DNA from: Solicoccozyma terricola
Lineage: Eukaryota; Basidiomycota; Tremellomycetes; Filobasidiales; Piskurozymaceae
Reading direction: 5' to 3'
Length of the DNA: 64,000 nt
NCBI GenBank assembly: GCA_001600875.1
Contig: BCLD01000021.1
Span: forward strand, 291,892-355,891
A program made the position numbers and the translations under genes. The notes beneath the pieces were generated by a model. The model was given only the letters and a program-made list of their open reading frames with translations, made no database searches and was not told where the DNA came from. Shown one piece after another: positions 11,601 to 21,385 of the stretch; position 1 is the first letter of the stretch; every line of letters starts with the position of its first letter.

Positions 11601-13854
11601 TGACTTAGCATCGCTGTCGGAGTGGCAGTTGGAAACCAATGCCATATATCACGTATGCATCCTCTCCATCTTCCAACGATACCATTCGGGAATGCTGACA
11701 GTCCTTTGCACCAGCTCACCTACGACAGCGCCCTGATGGAAACGCACGAATCCAACGTCGCCTTGTATGGCCTCGTCCGAGCTCGTGTCGCTGTCACTGA
11801 GGTTTGGCTGACAGGCGAGGCGGCCGTCAGTCGTCTAGAGTTCATTTACAATCAGACGTTGCGTATATTACAAGAGAGGGCCAACAAGTATGGGTCGGCG
11901 GTGGACACTGTGCCTGTCGATAGCCTCGCAACGCCCGAACAGAGAGTACAACTTCAGCTCAAAAACCAGCTCGCGCAGCTTGTCAAGCCACTTTGCTTCT
12001 CGATGGAAGAGCACATTCGGCATATGGCATAGTGGGTTGCATATGACGGCAGACACGATGATAGCGGTTGTTAACACCATCATATTTGCAGTCGACTTGA
12101 TAATCGCATGGATGGCTACGATGACTCTCTGAAGTTGCAGCAGACTGAGCGATACGCTCAGGCCATCGGCAACGCCATCAGACCACTGGGTGCGTCGTGT
12201 TCAGCTCGGTGGTGAATGGCGGCTGATCTTCCCCTACATTTTCACAGTCCATATTCAGACAGATTTGGCCTACGGTATGGCCGAACACCACCATCAATAT
12301 GCAGTCCTCGTCGAGTTCTCGACGGATCCCGTCGTCGGAAGCAGAAGCAAGATTGAGCAGTATGTCAAGAAATATGGCGAACCCTTCGCGTCCGTACTGT
12401 ACGCTAGATACGTCGACCGAGGTACGTTGACGCCGAATCTCGATCTTTCAGACTGCTAATGGACGTGTTGTGCCTTGACAGACGAGTACTTCCAACTTCT
12501 CGATCAGCCAGCTGATTTCAAGTGCCACTTGACTGCCTTCTTTGACAAGAACCGTCTTCCTCACCTTTCATGGCTGTTCTCGCTGGACGAACGCCGTTAC
12601 GAACAAGCTGCCACATCCCTGCTTGAGGTAGCTCCAACGCGAACCGATGCAGAATCAAAAGAGGTAAGTGAGGAGACTGAGGTTTGTCGTCTGGTCGACT
12701 CATCGTCTGTGATGTCGCAGCTGGTATTGAGTCTCAGCAAGCTAGCGAGCGTGGTGGAGATCGCACAGGCTCAGTCACGGAAAGAGGTTGGAACCGTCCG
12801 ACCACTTCAAGACATTCTCAATAGTGAGTAGTTCTCCGTGAGGTGGTGGCCATTTACACGGGGGCGTGTTTAGTAATACTCCGTTTCACACCTGCAGCTT
12901 GTGACGCCGCTCTAGATACAATCTACCTCACTAAGCGGTTGCGAAGCGACATCGAGTCGGTGGCCAATATCCACTACCCAGAAAGACCGGAAGTCTTCCG
13001 CAGCAGTATCCAGCGGTATGCCGAGAGCCATTGCCAATGTACCATGTTGACGACCAGACAGCGCCCTGCGATGTTCGACGTGAGTGTTTACTGGGTTTTG
13101 ATCGATATGAGTGAATTGAACGCTCTTAACTATTCTCTCCAGTATTTCATGCGAAATTTGAAACTACTACTTCAAGGCGTCGCCCTCGACGGCGAGAAGG
13201 TGGCGGATCTGTATACACTCAAGGACAATCTTGGGGGGGCAGTTGACGATTATCTGCATGGCTTTGAGCTGTTCCTGCTCGATAAGGTGAGAGAGAGCAC
13301 GCAATTGATGCCGGTCTGCCAGGGAAGCTGATCGCTGTCGTTGCCCACGTCCCCAGGATCTTTCTGATACCCGCAAGAGATCCTGGCTGGCTGCGTTGTG
13401 GAGGAGAGTGTATATCAGAGATGAGTGAGTAATGTGCTTGTAACGTCATACCAAGCAGTGGCTGATTCTCCTGACCATCAGCTGGCATGCTCTGAGCAAC
13501 ACATCGAACGCGTCAGATGCGCAGATTAAAGCAAGATTGGATGAATCTGCTGCTCAGCATGTCATCGCGCAGCTCAAATCTGGCAAGATTGGAAATTGTG
13601 AGTTGGCTGGTACATCTCCTTCGGTCCAGGGGTGATGCCGAACAATATGCCTCGATCCAGACTTCTTCCCTCGTCATTACATCCTGGCACCAAGCGACGC
13701 CTTGGCATTACCGGACAATGATGAGCTTTGTGAGAGGTATGGGGACGACTTTGAGCAGGTTCGGCAGGAACATCAAGCGGACGTGTCGTTGCTTGAGTCT
13801 TACATCGAGAATACCGAAATCGAACGCTACGTGGCAAATTTAATGAACGCATGA
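8602..13854 (+). CDS. NUP133: Nucleoporin of the Nup133 family (Y-complex)
   Basis: Nup133 anchors the Y-shaped (Nup84/Nup107) complex of the nuclear pore. I traced about 23 exons; with all splices the coding length is 3834 nt, 1277 residues, close to family size. The first exon is a basic, Ser/Pro-rich leader. Then comes a beta-propeller (YVWNYVK, PGLLLAFPSGKIWYWD, LTVASGSGLIGFEVDW), a linker with NPLSFELHTGF, and a long alpha-helical domain. The C-terminus has LWRRVYIRDDWHAL, typical of Nup133, and ends ERYVANLMNA. The 33-nt segment 11474-11506 has splice-like ends but is in frame and unusually short, so it may be exonic, which would give 1288 residues. The gene is convergent with the small gene at 13953. 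The family call is from motif recall; Nup155-type proteins are the main alternative. Confidence 0.85.
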
Positions 13855-13952
13855 GGTGACACGACGCTTGTAACGAGACCACGACATGGATGATGTCGAT
13901 CGACGATGCTAAGCATATACCTATACAATTCCAAATTACCATAGATCCAAAA

Positions 13953-14411
13953 TCACCTGGTTGCCATCTGCTTCCCCTCGTCTACCTGCTGCTCCAGATC
14001 CTGATTACGATTTGGGATGTCGATCGGTGGCTCTAGAGCGAACGAGTGGAAGCCGTTGCAAGCTGGCGTCAAGTTCAGCAAAGCAGACATACCAGCCATC
14101 GCAGGTCGGATTCCCATGTCCATGGCAACCTTGCCTTCGAAATTTAATGGCGAATTGCATGGAGTGAAACCCTGTCCGATGCCCTCTCCATCATCCTCTG
14201 ATGATATCCTCCTAATGCGGGTGGGGGGAGAACTGTTCCTCCTGAGCGGAGAGCAGTCAGTCGTGCAGACGGAGCTGTCTGCTTGCGGAGTGGAGAGGGA
14301 GGCTGCAGGAGTAATGTTACCGGGAGGTATTGGCGATAGTGGCAAGTTGTCGAGAGTGAGCTGACTGGGGCCCGTCTGCTTGTGGGCTTGTTGTACCTTA
14401 ACAACGCTCAT
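13953..14411 (-). CDS. Small protein of unknown function
   Basis: A single-exon frame encodes 152 residues from the ATG at 14411; an in-frame ATG at 14462 would add 17. I do not recognise the family. The protein is rich in Pro, Ser and Thr and looks disordered. It carries an RIRRISSEDD segment that resembles a basophilic-kinase site followed by acidic residues. The second half, including GFTPCNSPLNFEGKVAMD, looks less random and may be a short conserved motif. A TATATA element on the same strand lies 80-87 bp upstream of the chosen ATG, which favours a real transcription unit and the inner start. The Ser-Pro and Thr-Pro sites, with an adjacent Cys, would suit a cell-cycle or stress regulator, but that is a guess. 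Confidence 0.6.
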   Translation of the reverse strand: MSVVKVQQAHKQTGPSQLTLDNLPLSPIPPGNITPAASLSTPQADSSVCTTDCSPLRRNSSPPTRIRRISSEDDGEGIGQGFTPCNSPLNFEGKVAMDMGIRPAMAGMSALLNLTPACNGFHSFALEPPIDIPNRNQDLEQQVDEGKQMATR

Positions 14412-14490
14412 GACGTTGCTGGATTTGGGGTGTGTGTGCAAAGGGGAATGTCTGTTCATCACTGCACACCCTTTGCCTGACTCCTCGCCA

Positions 14491-14498
14491 CTATATAG
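14491..14498 (-). promoter_or_regulatory. TATA-like element (ctatatag), minus-strand small gene
   Basis: The palindrome ctatatag sits 80 bp upstream of the ATG at 14411, a normal distance for a TATA box followed by a short leader. The rest of the spacer, 14499-14735, is GC-rich and holds no gene I can support. Confidence 0.5.
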
Positions 14499-14735
14499 GA
14501 TGCAACTTCAGAGAGCGATTCGCGATAGCGTTGCCCTTTCCACAAAGGAGTCCGGGGCGGATGTTAGGAGTAGCTCCTTTCCTCCGGGCTGGCAGCGGTG
14601 GTTCTTTCCGCCCGTCGGCGGGGACCACCGCGATGAGTGATGTGGGCGCAAAGATGCAAGGCCGTCGGGGTTGCATTCGGGACAAGGGTGGGACAAGAAC
14701 GGGGACCATGGATGATGTCACAGACGCATGCTTTG

Positions 14736-16634
14736 CTATCTTGCTCCCTCATTAACCTCTTGCTTCTCTAAATGTTCCCACTCATCCATATCTGAGCCGG
14801 ACGAAACATCCGTGGGATATTTGATGTCTGTTGATGATGTTTCGGTAGGTGGTACAACTGCCTCTCGAATCTTCCTCTCTCGACCAATGCAATCTTTGAC
14901 GCCTTGTTCAATCTGCTGTTCGAGTTCCTCCCATACTTGCCGCCCGAACAAGCTGATGCGATCGCTTAGCAGAGGTAGTCTGCCGAGACAACAAGAAGTT
15001 TGTATCGCGCAATTCAAAGAGCCAAGTAAAAACTAGACACGAAACTCACTTGATACTTCGGCAATCCCTGATGATATCGCCACCTGCTACCCCCTTCTCC
15101 TCCTCATCTGGAGTTCCGACCTTCCTTTCGACCGCATGGCCTTTGGCATCCCCCTTTGCGTAAACCACTGGCGCCGATAACGCATGTATGATCGATTGTA
15201 TGCATGCGCTTGATGAGGGTGTGAAGACGTAGATGAAAGGGAACATGACAATGTATCTAGTGCAGAAAAATTTTCAGTGAGATAACAGCAAGTCAACAAG
15301 ACCAGACAAAACCCACGAGATCAAGCCAACTAATGACCCATTACTGTCTTGTCGAGCCCCCATCAGACCTTGGCAAATTCCTGATCGATGCATACCCATC
15401 ACAGCCGACAATGCGAGAATGTTACTTTGCACGGAAATCGTTTTGACTGGCTAATACCTCCTTACTATCAGCATCCAGTTTCGTCTAACGTAATGTTGTT
15501 ATGCTAAAAACTTACCTTTGCTTCGATATCTTTCGCTCCTCCTCCTCGCCGTCTCCTTAAGTCTTCGCCTTGTCCTAGTGCTTCTGAAGTGGTGGTCGTG
15601 GCCGCTTCTGAAGTGTTGGTCGTGGCCGCTTCTGCTTCCTCTGCATTCGGCACAGGCACCGCTCCTATCTTGGCTTGTTCCACACTCGCCAACGCATTTA
15701 ACACCTGTTGGAGATGCGAAAAGAAAAGTATGGAACGGAGTGAAGATTTGCCGGACGAAAGGATAGGTGACTCTGTTGGAGTTGTTTTGAGAATAGTGGT
15801 GGTGAGTGGCATGGAGTTGACAGTGGGAAGAGATGGGATTGCAGCAGAATAAAAAGGTGAGACGACGTTGATGAGGCGGATCGATCTCTCCATTGGTTGT
15901 TTAAGGAGGCAAGGGAGGATAGCGGTGATGAAGTGGAATTGAGATTGTTCTGATGTCCATGTTGAGGTGTTTGAGTCGGTGGACTGTTTCATGGAGGCTT
16001 TGCTTTCTTTCCTGACTTTAGATCCATCCGCAAAAAAGGATAGAGGACGCTTGACTTCCCACCCATCTCCCCAGACGATCGCATCGATTCTTCTCCCTCC
16101 CTCTCCCGTTCCCGGAACAGGAACAATCCACTTCCTAACAAAATCCCGTACCGCCTCCGGTGTGGTCGGAAGTGGTTCACAGCTTAGTTCACCGGCGGTA
16201 GGACCGGCACTTGAAGCTGATAACCTGATTGTGTGGAGGATAGTTAAGAGGTATTCGGGAAGTGGTGATGGAATAGGAGGAAGGTAAAGGATTTGAGGAG
16301 GGTGTGGAAGGTGGGAGAGATAGTGCAGGAGTTGAAGAGTGATTGATGATGGCTCGGCCTTGCGCACGTCCAACGACTGGTTAGGGAACGATCCAGTGTT
16401 GATGCAGGCTAACCGACCGAACACACTCACCAGCACGAGAATCATCTTCCCACCCCAGTCCCGCTCCCACGTATTGACTCTGCCATTTGACCAGGATTTG
16501 AGGACGAGGATGGTGGCCAGACAGACGACGATGATGAGGATGGGAGTTGCGGGTGCAGCGCTGAGATATGTTGCTATGGAATGGATTGGCATGATGGTGA
16601 TGCAGCGTCGAGCACTCCCCTCGACGATGTCCAC
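14736..16634 (-). CDS. SDR-like membrane protein, resembling fungal DUF1776 (YSC83-type)
   Basis: Five exons (16431-16634, 15516-16376, 15317-15450, 15050-15256, 14736-14979) sum to 1650 nt, 549 residues. An N-terminal hydrophobic helix (PATPILIIVVCLATILVLKSW) follows a short leader. Behind it is a domain with the rhythm of a degenerate short-chain dehydrogenase: LDVRKAEPSSITLQLLHYLS, IDAIVWGDGWE, FITAILPCLLKQP, SSLRSILFFSHLQQVLNAL. It then has KTISVQSNILALS and a C-terminal ACIQSIIHALSAPVVYAKGD with SLFGRQVWEELEQQIEQGVK. I see no Gly-rich nucleotide loop and no Tyr-x-x-x-Lys catalytic pair, so it is probably not an active reductase. This pattern is what I recall for the fungal DUF1776 family, whose yeast member was reported in mitochondria; the link is not certain. 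The first intron (54 nt) is in frame. A start at 16592 is also possible. Confidence 0.7.
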
Positions 16635-16783
16635 TCCTGTTCTGTTCGACTACTAATAATAATTTGTGAACGCGTCGTTCGTCATCTGTGCTGAAACACC
16701 AACCGATGAATCGCAGTCCACGGCGGGGAAAATGGGATCTCATCGAGCCAGCTCTATAGACAGTCGCACACAGCACGGCGCCG

Positions 16784-18803
16784 TCACCAAACAGCGAGCC
16801 TCACTAGCCGGTACACACCCCGGTACACACACCACGCAGTCCCCATCCCAGCCATCCCGCTCACAGCCACCATCTCCAGCACCATCCATCGCCACCTCGC
16901 CACCACCTTCCTCCCTCCGACGGGATCCAATCCCACCCCAACCTTTTCCTCCTCTACCACTCCATCCGGCAAGTCACCTTCCTGCTTCGCTGTCCGCCCC
17001 TCCTGGTCTTCGAGTACGTGTGGCCGGAACATTGATCTTCGACCGTCCAAGCTGAATCGGACTAACCTCCCCAGAAGATCCTGGGTCAATTCAATCCTCG
17101 TCCTCTCCCACCCTCTACGAGGATACAACATCCCGAAATATTCCGGATAGATGACACCAAGCAGGTAGAACTGCAAAAGGATCCTCTGCGTCGTCGTTGT
17201 TTGCGGGATGTTCAGCGCATCCGATAACGAATCCCCGAGGAAAAACCTCGCCGCCCTGAAATGATTCTTCAACGGCGCTTTGAAAGGTGGCATCCCAGCA
17301 GCAGTATGTAAGAGCGGTAACGCTGGTGGCGGCAACTTCCTTTTGTCTTCGAGATCGGATGGGTGTATGAACAGATGAGTCAGAAGAGAAGCAAAAATCT
17401 TCCCTGCTGGACCTTCTCCCTTCTCCGATTCTACGTTAAAATGTCGTCGAAGGATTGCAGGGGGAATTCCGAGATAGTATCCGACATGACGCCAATGAGC
17501 GATGTAAGCTCTTCGAAGGTGCCCTGGACAAGGTGAGTGAATCCTTGTCAACGCCCAAAGAGGCGCGACGCTGAATGAAGCGAGAGTCGCCGTCATATCT
17601 TCAGCGTTCAAAGGGTATCCATCTGTGTCACTTCTGCTATTTTAGCTTCCTTCCACCATCTCGCAGTCCGACGAACAAGCCAACTCACCAGTCTCAAAGT
17701 CGTATCCCCCCTTTCCACCACTTTCAACTGTCTTCATAACCCTTCTCCTCACAATCCCATGTAATAATCTCACACGGACAGCCGATTTCCATCCCTCGCC
17801 GTGAATAGGTTGTAGAGCATTCCTCCCGACTCTCCACCGATTCTTTTCTTCCCATGTTTCTCCCTTCTCCGCACTCGGCGAGGAGGTCACAAGTGGTAAT
17901 GGCGACCCCATTATATCTAACACAAACTGGAGTGTCTCTAATAATCGTATCGACGTCCGTTTTCGTACGGCAGGCGTGATAGGGGCATAAGCTAGACGAT
18001 TGACCTCGTCTGTTAAAGAGGAGGTCGTTGCAGAAGCGCGAGCGTGAAGAGTTGGTGCTACGAGGTAGGATGTTTGATGGAGGACGGTCGTTATTCTTGG
18101 TCTGCGGAGGCCGAAAGGGTCAGCTTAAGTGGGCGGAGTGGAGGCTGAGGGAAGTTGTTTACGCTTACGAAGAGAATCCACCGACCAAGGAAACATAGAA
18201 TGTCTTCTCAGGCGGGAAGTCAATCAGTCCTAGCCTAGCTCAATTTTAGCTTGTAACGCTCACTCCAAGCAACAATCCTCCCGCGAACCTATAGAAACAT
18301 TCCTGCGCCTGCTCTATCTGTCTGTCTGTTGCCTTTACACCGACCGGTGGTTGTTTCGTCAATTGAGCGACGAGTTTCCTTGCGGCTATTCTAGCTTGCT
18401 CCGAGTCGAATAGAACGGATAATCTGGGATCCTTGGATGTGTCGGGAGTGTCGGAAGAGAGTGAGAGGAGTAGGGACAATTGGTCATGAGAGGGATTGAG
18501 GATCGAGGATGGCAGAGTCGCGAGGTATTCATCTACGATTGGGTCGGGTAGTTTTCTCCATCTGTCAACCAGTTTCGGACCTTTATGAGCCTGCTATTCA
18601 AGCGTACAACCTGACCCGTCCGAATCCACTCACTCTTCTAAAGCACTGGCATCCATACAGTCCTCATCCCATTCAAAGAGATAGTCCCAACTTTCTACAA
18701 TATCGCCATGAACCAAATGGTCTGTATCGCGCGGAGAATGAAGATGGACTATGTTGGAAGTTGATGAGAGGGTTAGAGCTGGATCGATTGAGATTGGTGC
18801 CAT
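16784..18803 (-). CDS. ER-bound oxygenase, MpaB / rubber-oxygenase (Lcp-like) family
   Basis: Five exons (18634-18803, 18264-18561, 18169-18206, 17689-18101, 16784-17622) give 1758 nt, 585 residues. Family marks are VSLVGGFSSPRITTVLHQTSYLV, a basic RVRLLHGIVRRRV helix carrying a conserved His, the YPLNAEDMTATLASFSV block, and an AYIAHWRHVGYYLGI helix with a second conserved His. These His residues are expected to bind heme in the DUF2236/MpaB fold. Hydrophobic C-terminal segments (MVLEMVAVSGMAGMGTAW and onward) and an N-terminal hydrophobic stretch fit ER membrane attachment. Known relatives cleave isoprenoid side chains (MpaB in mycophenolic acid synthesis) or rubber. No secondary-metabolite cluster is visible here, so the substrate is unknown. 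It is divergent from MND1. Confidence 0.8.
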
Positions 18804-19214
18804 GGTGATTGTAGAGCAATGGTTGGTGGCGATCAGATCGAGGTGGACAAGGAAGGGGAATTGGAGCCCGTATTTTGCTTTGAGCAGTGACCGTTTTCAC
18901 TTTTCTAAATCCTCAAGGCCGGATGTTATACGTCCTAGGGAGCTCTGCGGTGAAAGTCTGCGTCCCTGTATGTAGTTTCTTCGGCATCTTGTCGCGATGC
19001 ATTCCAACGATACATGAACCCCTGTCAAGGATCGGGCGATCGCGATATTTCCTGCTTGATCACGTGGCACAGGTTACGTGACCGGCTGCGTGGTGTGGCG
19101 ACTTGATCAACCTAAACCTTTGATTCATGTTCACATCCTCGGGGAACTATATACGCACTACGCTCATTCCAATCATCATTGAATACCATCTACAGACGAG
19201 AGTTTTCCACCATC
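18804..19214. promoter_or_regulatory. Divergent promoter, MpaB-like gene / MND1, with E-box and TATA
   Basis: This 411-bp spacer holds a CACGTG E-box at 19061-19066, preceded by a GAT, and a ctatatac TATA-like element at 19147-19154, 61 bp upstream of the MND1 ATG. No gene is visible in it. Confidence 0.6.
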
Positions 19215-20782
19215 ATGTCAAAACGCGGATTGTCTCTCGAAGAAAAGAAAGTGAAGAGTGAGTTATCGACTTGGCGACGACGGAAAATTCGCGAACTCAA
19301 ACTACAAACTCCCATTTCGTGATGCTGATGGTATTTCCCACTCTCAGTGCTCGAGATTATGCACGATCAGGTTGAGCAATTTTTTCTTATCGTCCGGATA
19401 TTATCTTTCAGTCGTGTCACTCACCTCGTTTTCTCTGCATCACAGAAAGAGTTCTATACCCTCAAGGAGCTCGAGAAGATCGCTCCTAGTGGGTGTTGTG
19501 ATCCGCTGGATCTCATTCCATTTCGGAAAGGTTTAACTGAGTTGCCTTCGACGATGTGTATGATTCGATGTATAATGCAGAACTCAAGGGAATCGGTGAG
19601 TGGACAACGTCGCGACGGAGCTCTGGTAACCAACGTTTTCTAAAGGGAAATTCACAATTTTTCCAACCACTTCTCCGTGTTGAATATCATCGTCTGTGAT
19701 TTTCCTTACCACGCACAGCCCAACAAACTGTGAAAGACGTCCTTCAGGATCTCGTCGATGATGGAAATGTACAGTTCGATAAGATTGGGACGAGTAATTG
19801 TGAGCGTTTGCCGAGTTGATAGTGGACCATAGATATGACTGAAGGGAATTTCTTCGATCTCGATGTGTTGATGTGCGCTTAAGATTATTGGAGCTTTCCG
19901 AGTGCTGCTGGTGCAGCGGTGAGTGACGGATGTAATGGATAAAAACTCTGAGCATATCCGGTCCTTCGCTAAACCCATATTTTCCCCCCTCCTTTGTGCA
20001 CTGTTGTTTGTGTACAACATAGAAACAAACAAGAGTCGACAATCAACATCGTGATCTCCTCGTTGTTGAATCCAAGCTTCAATCCGCTCAAGCTGCATTG
20101 GCCTCTGCTAAAATCGGTCGAGAGGAATGTGCAAGTACACTTTTCCCAATCCCTACCTATCCAAAGGAAAAAAGGAAAAAACGTTCCGCTCACTTTTGTT
20201 GTTGTGTGAAAATTTTGCAGGACGCTCGTGCCAATCTTCTTACCCGCCTCGGTCAAGTTACAGCCGAGGCTGAAGCGTTGAAGAATGAACTCGCAGAGTA
20301 TGGAGCGGCTGATCCGGTGAAGTTGGCTGAGAAGAGGCAGGCGATTGTCGTTGCGAAGGAAGCTTGTAGGAGGTGGACTGGTGAGTTGTTGTACCATTTC
20401 TCTCCGTATTTTATCGCTCGAGAGAAGCTTAGAGAACGGCACTGATGGGAGATGAGCAACGACAGATAATACGATGCTGTTATATGGTATGCTGGCTAAG
20501 GATCACGACGAGTCTGAGATGGTTGGACTGCGCGAAGAGATGGGGGGGGGGGGGGGGGGGGGACGCCGCAAGGGGGAAGGGGGGGGGGGGGGGGGGGGGG
20601 GGGGGGTGGGGGGGGGGTGATTCGTGGACCAGTGGCCGACCATTGGCTGATTGNNNNNNNNNNNNNNNNNNNNNNNNNNNNNNNNNNNNNNNNNNNNNNN
20701 NNNNNNNNNNNNNNNNNNNNNNNNNNNNNNNNNNNNNNNNNNNNNNNNNNNNNGAGTGAGTTGCCGCTGCGTGACGCCGCAA

Positions 20783-20837
<55 letters not shown>

Positions 20838-20905
20838 TTCGTGGACCAGTGGCCGACCATTGGCTGATTGCCTGTCTTGTAGAGGAGTCATTCGAGGACT
20901 TTTAG
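19215..20905 (+). CDS. MND1: Mnd1, meiotic recombination factor (3' part interrupted by assembly gap)
   Basis: Mnd1 pairs with Hop2 to help Dmc1/Rad51 invade homologous duplexes in meiosis. Exons: 19215-19257, 19348-19370, 19446-19488, 19581-19595 (15 nt), 19719-19799, 19884-19918, 20023-20130, 20221-20380, 20466 to about 20543, and a last exon 20883-20905. The start MSKRGLSLEEKK, the winged-helix FYTLKELEKIAP with VKDVLQDLVDDG and IGTSNYYWSFPSAAGA, the coiled coil, and KEACRRWT with DNTMLLYGMLAK are classic Mnd1. The intron after 20130 uses a GCAAGT donor (GC-AG type). The last intron contains the poly-G tracts and 100 Ns; after it the frame closes with EESFEDF and a stop. The coding part seems intact, with the damage confined to the intron and its donor. 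Confidence 0.9.
20542..20870. repeat. Poly-G tracts with a duplicated 35-bp flank around a gap
   Basis: There are G runs at 20542-20562 (21 G), 20579-20606 (28 G, then one T, then 10 G) and 20783-20836 (54 G). The 35-bp segment 20619-20653, beginning gattcgtggaccag, recurs unchanged at 20836-20870. The short motif acgccgcaag also occurs on both sides. Both copies therefore look like the same genomic locus, assembled twice and joined by Ns. It lies in the last intron of MND1. Confidence 0.9.
20654..20753. other. Assembly gap of 100 Ns
   Basis: Exactly 100 N bases, the usual placeholder for a gap of unknown length. Its flanks are duplicated, so the true gap size may be negative. Confidence 0.99.
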
Positions 20906-21385
20906 TGATGTTGGGACAAGGACGATGACAACGAATACAACGACGGATTCGCCACCTTGGCAGCACTGGGGGGAACCTGGGGATGGAGGGTGCCTGGTAG
21001 CTGTGCAGTGGCAACGGCGTGTGGCCTGAGGGATAGCTATCCTACGGGGGTACACGCGGCAAGGTCTATATAGAGTGTGGCCCGGAAACAAGCTTTGTCT
21101 CTCCCCACGCGCTGCGGCCGACAATTAAGCTTTCCCCTCGTCCCATGCCTTCGCCCCGCGGCGGCCTGTTGTCCGCGGGCGGGGCGGCGGGCTGGACAGC
21201 CATCCGAGGATATATAGTCCAGCCATCCGCATCCATCCACCCACTTGCTTCCACACACTCAGCCAGCTCACAGAGATCTTCATCCAACATCCCCCCCTGC
21301 AACCAGTCCCTCTCGTCCACGCACGCAACACACACCGAACATCCCTCTCACCATCTACTTTCCACACACCTTCCACACATCAACC
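20906..21385 (+). promoter_or_regulatory. Promoter region of the wall-protein gene
   Basis: This 480-bp spacer has TATA-like elements at 21065-21072 (tctatata) and 21211-21216 (tatata), the second 170 bp before the ATG. A C-rich, CA-rich leader (21230-21385) follows with repeated cacacac and catcca. A strong TATA plus a long CA/CT leader suits a highly expressed secreted protein. No gene is seen. Confidence 0.55.

Noticed and set aside
20496..21014. Poly-proline and poly-glycine open frames around the gap
   Set aside because: They are translations of homopolymer G/C and N bases inside the MND1 intron.
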